A stretch of 64,000 nucleotides of DNA from JAWPMT01 sp965267435 (GCA_965267435.1 OZ253960.1:434001-498000), one strand, 5' to 3'. Shown: positions 54,746-64,000, numbered from the stretch's first letter. Notes: generated by a model not told the origin, from the letters alone. Translations and numbers: made by a program.

Positions 54746-56188
54746 TTACTTCGAATAACTCACGAACGCGATCGACTTACTGTCCGGCGACCAGCTGGGC
54801 ACGTTGATGGTGCCCTGTCCACCAAAGAGGTACGCGATCACGCGAGGTGCACCCCCACTGACGGGCATCAGACGTAGCATCACACGCTTGTAGGCCGGAT
54901 GACTTGTGGGGTTGATGTGGGTGGGGAATGAGAGGAAGGCGATCCATTTACCGTCAGGTGAGATGTGTGGGAACCAGTCATTGTACTCGTCGAAGGTGAT
55001 CTGCTCTTTGTTCCATCCGTCGTACAGCATCCGCCAGATCTGCATCGTTCCGGTGGGGGCAGCGTTGTAATAGATGAATTCACCATCGGGTGTGTACTCT
55101 GGTCCGTCAGCATGCGAGCCCTGGTAGTCGCTCAGGCGTAGTTCTTCTCCGCCATTGATGCTTTTCTTGTAGATGTCGTAATGGTCTTGCTCTCGGCGCG
55201 CCACATAGACGACTTCCTCGTTGTTGGGGCCCCAGCCATGCCAGTAGGAGGGAGTGCGCTCTGTGACCAGCTTCGGTTCGCCTCCGGCCAGGTCCATCAC
55301 ATAGACCGTGGAGCCACCTCCGGGTAGATCATCACGGTGGTGACTGATGGCCAACTTGGTCCCGTCGAAGGAGATGCCGTGGTCATTGTTGTTTCGGTCG
55401 GCGAAGCCTGTATTGAGTTTCGTTTTGTCCGAGCCGTCGATATTGATAGTGTACAGTGAGCCACTTTCATTGAAGAGCAAGCGAGTACTGTCCGGCATCC
55501 AGTTGGGAGCTTCAAAGCGACCGTCTGATGTGTGGATGATCTTGCGCTTGCCGGTGAAGACATCGAGGATCTCCAGTCTTGAGGACAGATGACCTGACTC
55601 TGAGGCATTGTAGTCGTCGGGTACGGGTATTTCGATGCGGACATTCCATACCTGAGCCACGGAGGAGTCTTGTGCTTGCAGATAGGTTCCGATATCCAAT
55701 GTGCGATCTGAGACGTCCAGTTCGGCGATGCTTTGCAGCGGTTCACCAACAGCAGCGGCAAGGCATTGCAGCCTGTTGCCATCGCGTGCTATTTGGAGAA
55801 TGCTGTAGCCAAACTTGGGACCTTTAGCGACTTGAAACGCTTCTTTGGCGCTCCAACTCTTTACATGCGCTTCACCACGTGGATTGAGGCTAAGGGTGTG
55901 TCGCGTAGTACCATTGAAAACATGGAGGCCGACCTCTGCGGAGGCGTGGGCATTCCTATCGTGCTTCGCAAAAGCGGTGAGGATGAAGTCACCCGTTATT
56001 TTGGTCGAAGCCCTGGTAGGTTGGTTAGTCTCCAGGGTGGTCAGTACGTACGATTGGTCTTGATCGTCATACACCACCTGCGTGGTGTCGCTAATGCTGT
56101 CAAAGGGTTTGGCAGGGGTCTGACCCACTGCTGAAGGGAGGAGCGTCATGAGAAAAAGTAGGGGAGAGAAAAGACTTAAAAGCTTCAT
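54746..56188 (-). CDS. Exported TolB-like beta-propeller protein
   Basis: About 480 residues from ATG 56,188 with a signal peptide ending S-A-V-G-Q; the frame to 56,236 lacks signal character before it. The N-terminal third (residues of about 30-190) is a jelly-roll-like domain (V-L-T-T-L-E-T-N and T-G-D-F-I-L-T-A-F), possibly DUF1349-like; the C-terminal part has several PD40/WD40-like propeller blades (P-N-W-M-P-D-S-T-R-L-L-F, H-I-S-P-D-G-K-W-I-A-F, P-S-W-S-P-D-S-K-S-I-A-F). It probably binds proteins or carbohydrate in the periplasm. Divergent from the oxidoreductase at 56,285. Confidence 0.8.
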   Translation of the reverse strand: MKLLSLFSPLLFLMTLLPSAVGQTPAKPFDSISDTTQVVYDDQDQSYVLTTLETNQPTRASTKITGDFILTAFAKHDRNAHASAEVGLHVFNGTTRHTLSLNPRGEAHVKSWSAKEAFQVAKGPKFGYSILQIARDGNRLQCLAAAVGEPLQSIAELDVSDRTLDIGTYLQAQDSSVAQVWNVRIEIPVPDDYNASESGHLSSRLEILDVFTGKRKIIHTSDGRFEAPNWMPDSTRLLFNESGSLYTINIDGSDKTKLNTGFADRNNNDHGISFDGTKLAISHHRDDLPGGGSTVYVMDLAGGEPKLVTERTPSYWHGWGPNNEEVVYVARREQDHYDIYKKSINGGEELRLSDYQGSHADGPEYTPDGEFIYYNAAPTGTMQIWRMLYDGWNKEQITFDEYNDWFPHISPDGKWIAFLSFPTHINPTSHPAYKRVMLRLMPVSGGAPRVIAYLFGGQGTINVPSWSPDSKSIAFVSYSK

Positions 56189-56284
56189 ATTGTTACATTC
56201 TCCATTCAGTCTTGCTTTTATGTGTAAGCAGGACACTGATCCTATTTGGATTTTAGTAAATTAACAGAATCAAATGGAGAAATC

Positions 56285-57697
56285 ATGAACCTAGCCCAAT
56301 CACGAAGAAACTTTATCAAGACATCTAGTCTGGCAGTAGGTGGCCTATTGGCCAACCCGACCCTTGCCAAAATCGTCGAACAAAACGGAAAATTGCGCGT
56401 CGCCCTGGTGGGGACCGGTGTCCGCGGAACCAGCTTCTGGGGAAAGCGGTTGGTCGACAATTATCCTGAGATCATTGAATTTGTAGCACTGTCGGACATC
56501 AATCCCGGTCGTCTGGAGTACGCCAAGAAGTACATGGGAGTAGACTGCGATGTGTATACGGATTTTGATAAGATGATGGAGGAAAAGGAAATTGACCTGC
56601 TCATGGTAACGACGGTCGATGCCACCCATCACGAATTCGTTGTGAAGGGCCTCAATAAAAATATTTCTGTGCTCACGGAGAAGCCGATGACCACAGACGA
56701 GACCAAGTGCCAGGCAATCCTTGATGCTGAGCGCAAGAGTGACAAGGACCTCATTGTTGGTTTCAACTACCGCTACAATCCGCACTACACGAAGCTCAAG
56801 GAGCTCATTGTCAACAAAAGGGTAGGGGACATTACTTCTGTAGATTTTCACTGGTACCTCAACGTGTACCACGGTGCTTCCTACTTCCGCAGATGGCACG
56901 GCTACAAAGACATGGGCGGTTCGTTGTGGGTGCACAAATCCACGCACCATTTTGACCTCCTCAACTGGTGGTTAGATTCCGAGCCCGTGGAGGTGAAGGC
57001 CTATGGAGAACTGGAGCACTATGGAAAAAACAACTCCTTCCGGGGAACCAACTGCCGGAGCTGTGAGCACAAGGACAAGTGCGATTTCTTCTATGACATC
57101 ACAGCAAGTCAGCGCTATATGGATCTCTACGTAGCCAACGAGAAGCACGACGGCTACATTCGTGACAATTGCCTATGGCGGGAGGACATCGACATCTACG
57201 ATAAGATGTCTGCACAAATCAAATACGCCAATGGCGTGATGGTCAACTACTCACTCACGACCTACAGCCCTTATGAAGGCATGCGAATTGCCTTCAATGG
57301 TTTCAAGGGTAGACTGGATGCCTGGGATGGGATTCCGTGGCGCAAAGAAGAAAAGGCACTACAGCGAGACCTGCATGCACAGGAAATGACCCAAGGGGAA
57401 GAAGCAACGGATTTTGAGGAGATCATTGTCTCTGACAACTTTGGCGAGTCTGAGCAACTGCGAGTTGTCCGCGAACGTGGTGGCCACGGGGGTGGTGACA
57501 AGCGCCTGCAAAACCGAGTCTTCGTTGATCCTAACGCTCCTGATCCTCTGAAGCATGCTGCTGGGTCGAGAGATGGAGCGATGTCCTGTCTGATTGGCAT
57601 TGCCGCCAGGAAGAGCATCGAGGAAAACAGGGCGGTTCGAATTGAGGAACTGACCGATTTGAAGCCCATGGCAGTGAGGCCATCGAGTACTGGTTGA
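56285..57697 (+). CDS. Tat-exported Gfo/Idh/MocA family oxidoreductase
   Basis: About 470 residues from ATG 56,285. The N-terminus has a twin-arginine signal, Q-S-R-R-N-F-I-K followed by a hydrophobic stretch, so the folded, cofactor-bound enzyme is exported. Rossmann motif V-A-L-V-G-T-G-V-R-G, and E-K-P-M-T at the dinucleotide-site end of the first domain; the second domain has G-G-S-L-W-V-H-K-S-T-H-H-F-D. A Cys-rich insert (N-C-R-S-C-E-H-K-D-K-C) may bind a metal. Family members act on sugars and inositols with NAD(P). Substrate unknown. Confidence 0.9.
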   Translation: MNLAQSRRNFIKTSSLAVGGLLANPTLAKIVEQNGKLRVALVGTGVRGTSFWGKRLVDNYPEIIEFVALSDINPGRLEYAKKYMGVDCDVYTDFDKMMEEKEIDLLMVTTVDATHHEFVVKGLNKNISVLTEKPMTTDETKCQAILDAERKSDKDLIVGFNYRYNPHYTKLKELIVNKRVGDITSVDFHWYLNVYHGASYFRRWHGYKDMGGSLWVHKSTHHFDLLNWWLDSEPVEVKAYGELEHYGKNNSFRGTNCRSCEHKDKCDFFYDITASQRYMDLYVANEKHDGYIRDNCLWREDIDIYDKMSAQIKYANGVMVNYSLTTYSPYEGMRIAFNGFKGRLDAWDGIPWRKEEKALQRDLHAQEMTQGEEATDFEEIIVSDNFGESEQLRVVRERGGHGGGDKRLQNRVFVDPNAPDPLKHAAGSRDGAMSCLIGIAARKSIEENRAVRIEELTDLKPMAVRPSSTG

Positions 57698-57705
57698 TTT
57701 TCAAA

Positions 57706-58832
57706 TTACATCCATTTTCTTCGTTTAAAGTACCATAACATACCAAGGGTCGTGATCACCATCACGGCCCAGGTAATGAAATACCCATGCCTATAACCCA
57801 GTTCGGGCATGTATTCGAAGTTCATTCCATAGACACCTGCGATGAACGTCAGTGGGATAAATAGTGTGGCCACGGTAGTGAGTACACGCATGGTTTCATT
57901 CATTTTCTGACTCAAAGTCGCGAAGTAGATATTTGTTAGGCTCTCTGCGGATTTCTGAGCCTCGTCTATTTCGTCAAGGGCGCCGTTGGTACTATGATGC
58001 AAGTCACGGAAGAACTTGAGGTTCTCTTTCTTGATAAAGGCTGGTTCGTCTTCCAGTATGGTGTGCAGGGCTTCTCGGAGAGGTAGCAATGATTTCCTGA
58101 TAATCTGGGCATTGCGCTTGAAAGCCTCGAGGCTCAACAGGGTGGTGTTGGAAGGCGAGGAAATCACCTCCTCGGCGATTTGCTCGAGTCTCACCCGGGT
58201 AGATTCGAGCGTCTCGAAGTAGTTGTCCAGTATAGCATCAATGAGTTGACTCAACAGGTAGTCGCTACTCCGCTGCCTGATGAATCCAACGCCTTCGGTG
58301 ATCTTTGCCCGAATTGTTTTAAAATGATCTCCCCGCTCCTCCTGGAATGAAATCACGAAGGAATCTCCGAGGGCGAAAGACAGTTGTTCGATGTGTATGT
58401 CGGTGTCCTCATTGCTGAGGATAGATTTGATATTGAAGAAAAGGTACCTGTCAAACTCCTCAACTTTGGGTCGCTGGGTAGTGTCCAGGACTGTCGTATC
58501 GTGAGTCGGTCCAGCGATGCCGCCGCTGCAGCTTGCTCTACAAGGGAGACGTCATGAATACCATGAATATTGAGCCAGTGGCGGTGATCCTCTTCTGGTC
58601 TGGATTCGAAATGGAAGGTTTGAAGGTCGTCGGCACGGGTGCAATTGTCTCCATTGTAGGTGAAGAGCTGTGTCTGTGCTTCCGCGAGTCGTTGCTCGCC
58701 GAAGAAGGTCAATTCTGCTTTTGCTTTGGCGTCGGCTTTTTCTCGTGCATAGAGACCTCTGCCGTAGCTCCCGAGTGTGCGCAGCCCTTCGCGTAGCAGC
58801 CGATCAGGCCGCTTCAAGTCAAATCGTCTCAT
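57706..58832 (-). pseudogene. corA: CorA magnesium/cobalt transporter, interrupted by one frameshift
   Basis: Two frames together encode a CorA of about 375 residues. The N-terminal part (from ATG 58,832; W-L-N-I-H-G-I-H-D-V-S-L-V-E-Q) and the C-terminal part (T-T-V-L-D-T-T-Q-R-P-K-V-E-E-F-D-R-Y-L, then S-F-V-I-S-F-Q-E-E-R-G) join near 58,493-58,500, where the first frame loses the family alignment and one extra base would restore it. The C-terminal domain has the long stalk helix, two membrane helices and the Y-G-M-N-F selectivity loop. Apart from the break the sequence looks fully conserved. It overlaps nothing and is convergent with the oxidoreductase. Confidence 0.85.
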
Positions 58833-58931
58833 CGCAAGTAGTTTGTCCTACAATTTATGGTTCTTCTGCCTTAAATTGCTCCATACTGGTTGGCATCAAA
58901 TCCCGTATATGCTTTAAACCACATCTCAGAC

Positions 58932-59777
58932 ATGCAAAACATCCTGGTTCCCACAGATTTTTCCATTAAGGCTTTGAATGCCCTGGTCGTTGCCTGTCGG
59001 ATTGCGGCTCGAACGAAGGGCACTGTGCACCTAATCCATGTGGTGGAGCCGCTGCTGGATCGGTACGACGGACTTGTGGAAGGTGTGCAGGAAGTACTGC
59101 CAGATAATGCGATGGACCAGCTGGTTGGGCGCCTATCCTCGGAGCTTAAGCAATTGGCGGAAGCTAAGGCCCATGATTCATACGAGATCTCGTGGCAGGT
59201 GCTCGTGGGGGATCCCTTTACCGAGATCAACAAGATGGTCAATATCGTCAAGGCCGATCTCGTCGTCATTGGCCATAAGGGGCATGCCGATCCGTCGGAT
59301 TTTTCTCTGGGTTCTACCACCGACAAGGTCATCCGATCAGTCAACAACCCTGTTCTGACAGTCAAAGAAGTATTGGAGGATACGGGTTTTGAGAATATAG
59401 TTTATGCCACGGATTTGACGGAGCATCATGAATCGTTGGCTGCACTGTTGAAGCTGTTTCAGGACACTTTCGGATCTACCATCCATATTGTGAAAGTGAA
59501 TACCCGGAAAGACTTCGGTAATGACGACGATCTCAAATTCTCGATGGACAAACTGGCGCAGCGATTTGGCCTTACGAATTATACCCGCAATGTGTATAGC
59601 CATGAGGACGAGGAGTATGGTATCATCTACTTTGCCAACAAGAAGAAGGCGGATCTCATCGCCATGGGGACCCATGAAAAGAGTGGGTTTCGACGACTTA
59701 TCAGCGGCGGTTCGCTCGCAGAGGAGGTGAGTGATCACACCTATCGTCCCATTCTCACCTATAGGTTCGGGCTATAA
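58932..59777 (+). CDS. Tandem-domain universal stress protein (UspA family)
   Basis: About 281 residues from ATG 58,932 (MQNILVPTDFSIKALNALVV); an upstream ATG at 58,890 gives a non-family extension. Two Usp domains: residues of about 1-145, with the ATP-binding G-H-K-G-H-(x8)-G-S-T and V-N-N-P-V-L-T-V, and about 150-281, with G-T-H-E-K-S-G and R-P-I-L-T-Y. Dual-domain Usp proteins bind ATP and act in stress tolerance. A TACCC-N6-GGGTA dyad lies 19 bases after its stop and probably belongs to the next gene. Confidence 0.92.
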   Translation: MQNILVPTDFSIKALNALVVACRIAARTKGTVHLIHVVEPLLDRYDGLVEGVQEVLPDNAMDQLVGRLSSELKQLAEAKAHDSYEISWQVLVGDPFTEINKMVNIVKADLVVIGHKGHADPSDFSLGSTTDKVIRSVNNPVLTVKEVLEDTGFENIVYATDLTEHHESLAALLKLFQDTFGSTIHIVKVNTRKDFGNDDDLKFSMDKLAQRFGLTNYTRNVYSHEDEEYGIIYFANKKKADLIAMGTHEKSGFRRLISGGSLAEEVSDHTYRPILTYRFGL

Positions 59778-59795
59778 CTGGATTGTACTTATAGG

Positions 59796-59811
59796 TACCC
59801 GAATATGGGTA
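59796..59811 (+). promoter_or_regulatory. Third TACCC-N6-GGGTA dyad, upstream of the VWA/HYR gene
   Basis: TACCCGAATATGGGTA is an exact match to the TACCC-N6-GGGTA dyads at 38,165 and 38,200. It is 219 bases before the start of the surface protein. Two 11-base direct repeats, CGTAACCTAAT and CGTAACCCAAT (60,008-60,029), abut that start codon and may be a second control site. Confidence 0.5.
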
Positions 59812-60030
59812 TTCTCACGATTATTTGTCATGAAAGCGCATGTGCGGTACGCATGATTGTAGTATTCCGTTGTAGATAAAAATATACGGTTGGCGCCTGT
59901 TTAGATAGGTATATTTTTAGTAAATTCCGTTCACCGCGAAGGAAACGTAACTCACTGATATGAAGTGATTTGCAATTTTTTGGCCTTCGCAAATTATTGA
60001 GCTTAACCGTAACCTAATCGTAACCCAATC

Positions 60031-63000
60031 ATGAAACAGACTACTTGTTGGTCTCGAAGGCGTATTGTGCCTCGATACCAAATGCTAGCAATTGCGCTCC
60101 TGCTCTTCTATGGGGTCGGGCATTACGCCACGGCCCAGGATCTCTGTAACCCTCCGAGCCTTAACCAGACAGCACCCAATCCCGATTTTCCTGGATGTCA
60201 AGCGGCAAGCGATGAGTCCTTCAAGGTCATACTTGTACTGGACGAGTCAGGTTCTATCAGGGGCCGGGGCGCCATAGGACAGGTGGAGGCCGCTGTTATC
60301 GACTTTGCCTTGACCTTGTCAAATGCGGCCAGTGATCCTGGGGAATTAGAATTGGCCCTTGTGGAATTTTCGGCTTTTGGCGATGGACGGCCAAACGATG
60401 CCTCCGCAGCAATTGGGCTCCCACTGACCGATGTGAAGGATGCTGGTTTTTTGCCGGCAGTTCAGTCGTATTTGACGACTGGTTACAACCCTCAGAGTGC
60501 ACGCACCAATTTTTTTGCCCCTTTGGATCTTATCCGGAGCGACGCCCAATTGTCTCAGGCCGATATCATTTTCTTCATTACTGACGGTGAACCCAACGAA
60601 CCGAGGAACAATGTACAGAGCTTCATAAGAGTTGCCAATGAGTTGAAGTGCATCAATGGCACATACATGTTTGCAATAGGAGTAGAATTGCCCAACCAGA
60701 ATGCCATTGACAATCTTCTATTGCTGTCCGGCCCTGATCGATTCCCTGATCTGTCACTCAGGGATGGTGCGGACTACTCGCTCGAGACGTTTGATAACCT
60801 TGCGACTTGTTTGTCCATTCTGGCAGAGAATTTGGTGGACAATATACCTCCAACGATTACCGTGGTTCAAGGGGAAAGTCTGACTTTTCCGCATGACCCG
60901 GGGACCTGCGGAACACAACTCAATAGCCTGCCTTTGGAGCCTAATGATGCTTGCGAGATTGCATCATTTGAGTGCAAGATTGATGGGCAGGTTTTTGACC
61001 CTCAGGTTGGCTTTTTCTTCCCTGTCGGCAACACATCGGTCGTGTGCAAGGCTGTGGATGAGGCAGGCAACATGCACGAGGAGACATTTGTGATTACCGT
61101 GGTTGACGAGGAACCCCCTGCGATTACCTGTCCTTCGGACATGGTGGTTGATAGCGCGCCCGGCGAATGCGCGGTGGTCGTAGCGTATGAAGCGACTGCC
61201 ACAGACAACTGCGATACGCCCACCCTATCTTATAGCATACCACCGGGTTCGCCGTTCCCTGTGGGTATTACAGAGGTCACGGCGATCGCGACTGATGCCT
61301 CAGGAAACATGTCCACTTGCACCTTCGAGGTCACTGTAAATGACATTGAGCCCCCTTCTATCATTTGTCCTGCAGACCTTACAATTGAAGGGTGCAGTAC
61401 CCTACCAGACCCATCAATCACTGGAGAGCCCATCTCATCAGACAATTGTGGGAGCGTAAGCATTACTTCGAGCGATGAGAACCTACTACTCAATAGTTGC
61501 ACAGATGGCTTATGGGTCATAACCAGGACCTGGATCGCTGAAGATGGGAACGGCAATACGAGTAGCTGTGAACAGGTGATAACAATTGTCGATACGACAC
61601 CGCCGACGTTTGAATGTCCTGTGGATGTGACGATTGAGTGCGGTGCCTCCACTGATCCCGCCGATCTCGGTGAACCTACGAATATTATCGACAACTGCTT
61701 CGCTGCCGGATTTGAAACGGAAACAGACTTCACCGACGAAGTCTCCACCGGCCCAGACGGTTTGCCTATCATTACCCGTACCTGGCTTGTCAAAGATTGG
61801 TGTGACAACGCCAGCACCTGTGAGCAGATCATTACGACCGTTGATAATGTGCCTCCCGTTGCCGTATGTCAGAACCTGACAGTCCAGCTTGACCCATCAG
61901 GAGTGGCTGAGGTCGATGCTTCACAGGTTGACAATGGGTCTAGTGACGACTGTGGGGAGATAACGCTGGCCCTGGCGCCCTCGGTTTTCACCTGTGCTGA
62001 TCTTGGCACGAATACAGTCGTACTCACCGTCACTGATGGCTCCGGCAATCAAGCCGCATGTGCGGCGACGGTGACGGTCGAAGACAACATTGCTCCAAGT
62101 TTTACGTGTCCCGGTGACATCACTGTCGCTAACGACCCAGGTGCTTGTGGAGCGGTCGTCGATTTTGAAGCAATCACATCTGACAACTGTAATCTGGCCA
62201 TCGTTAACTACAGCCAGGCTCCCGGTACATTCTTCCCGGAGGGAACCACGTACGTCGTAGCAATCGCCATAGATATTTCCGGCAACTCGACCAGTTGTAT
62301 CTTCGGCGTGACGGTGGAAGACAATGAGGCCCCGGAAATTATCTCCTGTGCAGACAACGTCATCATAGATGTCGATGCAAACTGCGAAGCCAGCTTGCCT
62401 GATATCACCGGAGGATTGATCGCTTCAGATAATTGCAACAGCTTCGTAGTCACTCAAAGTCCCGCTGCGGGAACAACGATTGGCCTTGGCACGACGACAG
62501 TCACCATGACCGTCACAGATGATGCCGGAAATTCGTCTATCTGCGAAGTAAATGTGGATGTGCAGGATCAAACCCCTCCCTCCATTAGTTGTCCTGATGA
62601 TGTGACGATCACTTGTGACGCGTCCACGGATCCAGCCCTCACCGGGGAAGCCACAGCCAGCGATAATTGTGATGACAACGTGGCCCTGGATTTCGTTGAT
62701 TTTGTGAACCCCGGCGCATGTCCCAATGCGTCCACCATCTCTCGTACATGGATGGCCATTGACAATTCTGGAAATTCGAGTGCTTGCATCCAGACGATCA
62801 CTGTCGTGGATTGGGAGCCACCATTGGTACCTGCTGATTATCCAGATGATCTTGTCCTGCAATGTGCAAGTGAGGTGCCCGCACCTGTTGATCTGACTGC
62901 GGAGGACAATTGCGACAATGCTCCTATTACCGTAAGCCCTACACAGGACATCTCTTACGCTGCAAATGGAGTGGATTTCACGATTATTAGAACGTGGACA

Positions 63001-64000
63001 TTTGTCGATGCGTGTGGCAACAGTGCCAGTGTGAGCCAGACAATTGATGTCGAGGACACAACGCCACCAGCTCTCAGTTGCCCAGGCAACATTTTTGTTG
63101 ACAATGACGAGGGTGACTGCGGTGCGACCGTGAACTTTGATTTGCAGGCCACCGACAATTGTGCGGGGGTGGTTATTAACGCATCCCATGCCTCGGGCAG
63201 CTTCTTCCCAGTTGGCGAAACTGAGGTGACGGTAACGGCCATTGACGGCGCTGGAAATACAGACGAATGCTCCTTCACAGTGACGGTAAGTGACAAGACC
63301 CCACCCGTGGCACTGTGTCAGGACCTTACGGTGGCGCTTGACGCTAACGGTTTCGCTGCTATTACCGGAGCGTTTCTGGACGGCGGCTCCTCTGACAACT
63401 GTGGCATCGCAACAGTGGTTGCGAGCAAGACAACCTTCGATTGCAATAACGTCGGCGTAAACGAGGTCAAACTTACAGTTACTGATGCTTCCGGCAATGT
63501 GAGTTCCTGCACAACTAGTGTGACTATTACTGCGACGACAGGCCTCTGCAACGAACCCCCGGTGGCGGTGTGTCAGGATATCACGGTGAATGCTGATGCG
63601 GACTGCCTCGGCCATGCAGAAGCTGTCGATTTCGATGGAGGGTCATCAGACCCAGATGGGGATGCACTGATATTGAGTGTCTCTCCGGAGGGACCATACC
63701 CGCTGGGAACGACGGCGGTTACCCTTACAGTCAGTGACGGGGAGGAGACAAGTACATGCACGGCCACTGTTACTGTGGAGGACAACACACCTCCAGTCCT
63801 TGAGGCGACCGCGGAATGGGCGACGATGTGGCCACCGAATCATAAATTCCGAACTTTCGGTATTGGAGACCTGGGAATCGTAGTGGGTGATAACTGTGCC
63901 GACCTCACAGAAGCTGATGTCACTATTCTCTCCGTGTCCAGCGATGAGCCAGTCGACGAATTGGGCGATGGAAAGACAGACCCGGATATCATCATTGCCT
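60031..64000 (+). CDS. Giant secreted VWA plus HYR-repeat surface protein, 3' end beyond window
   Basis: An open frame from ATG 60,031 to the last base, with no stop in 1,323 codons. Residues 1-36 give a basic n-region and hydrophobic signal peptide ending A-T-A-Q. Residues of about 65-270 form a von Willebrand A domain with the MIDAS motif D71-E-S-G-S75 and I-I-F-F-I-T-D-G-E-P-N. From about residue 275 on there are some 12 HYR-type Ig-like modules of about 80 residues, each with a P-P-x-I-x-C-P-x-D start, D-N-C core and T-V-T-x-x-D-x-x-G-N-x-x-x-C end. VWA/HYR proteins are adhesins or matrix proteins, usually T9SS-exported; a C-terminal sorting domain would lie beyond the window. Frequent D, N and C suggest calcium binding and disulfides. 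Confidence 0.92.
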   Translation, partial: MKQTTCWSRRRIVPRYQMLAIALLLFYGVGHYATAQDLCNPPSLNQTAPNPDFPGCQAASDESFKVILVLDESGSIRGRGAIGQVEAAVIDFALTLSNAASDPGELELALVEFSAFGDGRPNDASAAIGLPLTDVKDAGFLPAVQSYLTTGYNPQSARTNFFAPLDLIRSDAQLSQADIIFFITDGEPNEPRNNVQSFIRVANELKCINGTYMFAIGVELPNQNAIDNLLLLSGPDRFPDLSLRDGADYSLETFDNLATCLSILAENLVDNIPPTITVVQGESLTFPHDPGTCGTQLNSLPLEPNDACEIASFECKIDGQVFDPQVGFFFPVGNTSVVCKAVDEAGNMHEETFVITVVDEEPPAITCPSDMVVDSAPGECAVVVAYEATATDNCDTPTLSYSIPPGSPFPVGITEVTAIATDASGNMSTCTFEVTVNDIEPPSIICPADLTIEGCSTLPDPSITGEPISSDNCGSVSITSSDENLLLNSCTDGLWVITRTWIAEDGNGNTSSCEQVITIVDTTPPTFECPVDVTIECGASTDPADLGEPTNIIDNCFAAGFETETDFTDEVSTGPDGLPIITRTWLVKDWCDNASTCEQIITTVDNVPPVAVCQNLTVQLDPSGVAEVDASQVDNGSSDDCGEITLALAPSVFTCADLGTNTVVLTVTDGSGNQAACAATVTVEDNIAPSFTCPGDITVANDPGACGAVVDFEAITSDNCNLAIVNYSQAPGTFFPEGTTYVVAIAIDISGNSTSCIFGVTVEDNEAPEIISCADNVIIDVDANCEASLPDITGGLIASDNCNSFVVTQSPAAGTTIGLGTTTVTMTVTDDAGNSSICEVNVDVQDQTPPSISCPDDVTITCDASTDPALTGEATASDNCDDNVALDFVDFVNPGACPNASTISRTWMAIDNSGNSSACIQTITVVDWEPPLVPADYPDDLVLQCASEVPAPVDLTAEDNCDNAPITVSPTQDISYAANGVDFTIIRTWTFVDACGNSASVSQTIDVEDTTPPALSCPGNIFVDNDEGDCGATVNFDLQATDNCAGVVINASHASGSFFPVGETEVTVTAIDGAGNTDECSFTVTVSDKTPPVALCQDLTVALDANGFAAITGAFLDGGSSDNCGIATVVASKTTFDCNNVGVNEVKLTVTDASGNVSSCTTSVTITATTGLCNEPPVAVCQDITVNADADCLGHAEAVDFDGGSSDPDGDALILSVSPEGPYPLGTTAVTLTVSDGEETSTCTATVTVEDNTPPVLEATAEWATMWPPNHKFRTFGIGDLGIVVGDNCADLTEADVTILSVSSDEPVDELGDGKTDPDIIIA

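Noticed and set aside
62425..63615. A 396-codon open frame on the minus strand
   Set aside because: It lies wholly inside the VWA/HYR gene, and its predicted protein is a low-information product of the repeated Ig-like codons. Other frames on the same strand also stay open there. The sense frame has a signal peptide and named domains.

Overview
The window looks like a chromosomal segment of a free-living, probably marine Bacteroidota in the Cytophagales/Saprospiria range. The signs are large FtsX/MacB-type permeases paired with PadR regulators (two with the N-terminal permease prefix domain), a SusC/FecA-like TonB receptor followed by a DUF4249 lipoprotein, a large-form IspG, a VWA/HYR-repeat surface protein, several signal peptides ending in A-Q, and a general lack of Shine-Dalgarno sequences. 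No rRNA, tRNA, CRISPR array, transposase or phage gene was recognised. Assignment below phylum level is inference.

Layout. 1-2.4 kb: 3' part of ispG, a small membrane protein and a convergent thiol peroxidase. 2.4-9 kb: RND/MMPL exporter, a cluster of nested palindromes, S9 peptidase, VOC protein and LpxO-like hydroxylase. 9.3-12.3 kb: PadR plus prefix-domain permease. 12.8-14.3 kb: frameshifted PRPP synthetase homologue plus macro-domain deacetylase. 14.5-21.5 kb: four translationally coupled minus-strand genes (secreted protein, TonB receptor, DUF4249, MG2-like protein). 22-27.9 kb: AraC regulator divergent from PhyH dioxygenase, sodium/solute symporter, SDR, DinB-like protein and lipoprotein. 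28.2-34.3 kb: a second PadR/permease pair and a third permease. 34.3-35.6 kb: ECF sigma and RskA-type anti-sigma. 36-38.2 kb: divergent VanX-like dipeptidase and sulfatase. 38.3-39.7 kb: FeeM-like N-acyltransferase overlapping a methyltransferase. 39.9-50.1 kb: DPP IV-like peptidase, frameshifted SDR, a large inverted-repeat element, GH99-like lipoprotein and two more permeases. 50.4-59.8 kb: haloalkane dehalogenase, proB-proA, rhomboid protease, TolB-like propeller, Tat-exported Gfo/Idh/MocA oxidoreductase, frameshifted CorA and a tandem universal stress protein. 60.0-64.0 kb: the first 1,323 codons of a VWA plus HYR-repeat surface protein that runs off the end.

Most interesting points. (1) The FeeM-like acyltransferase/methyltransferase pair is preceded by two copies of a TACCC-N6-GGGTA dyad, and the only other copy I found lies upstream of the giant HYR adhesin; this could be a small-molecule signalling module wired to surface adhesion. 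(2) Three conserved genes (PRPP synthetase, an SDR, CorA) are each broken by what looks like loss of a single base, a pattern that suggests assembly indels as much as real decay. (3) There are several unexplained folded intergenic elements, two of which share a terminal sequence close to ACCCGATTCATGCAATAG. (4) There are five orphan MacB-like permeases and no ABC ATPase gene. Functions are assigned from recognisable motifs only; no database search was possible.
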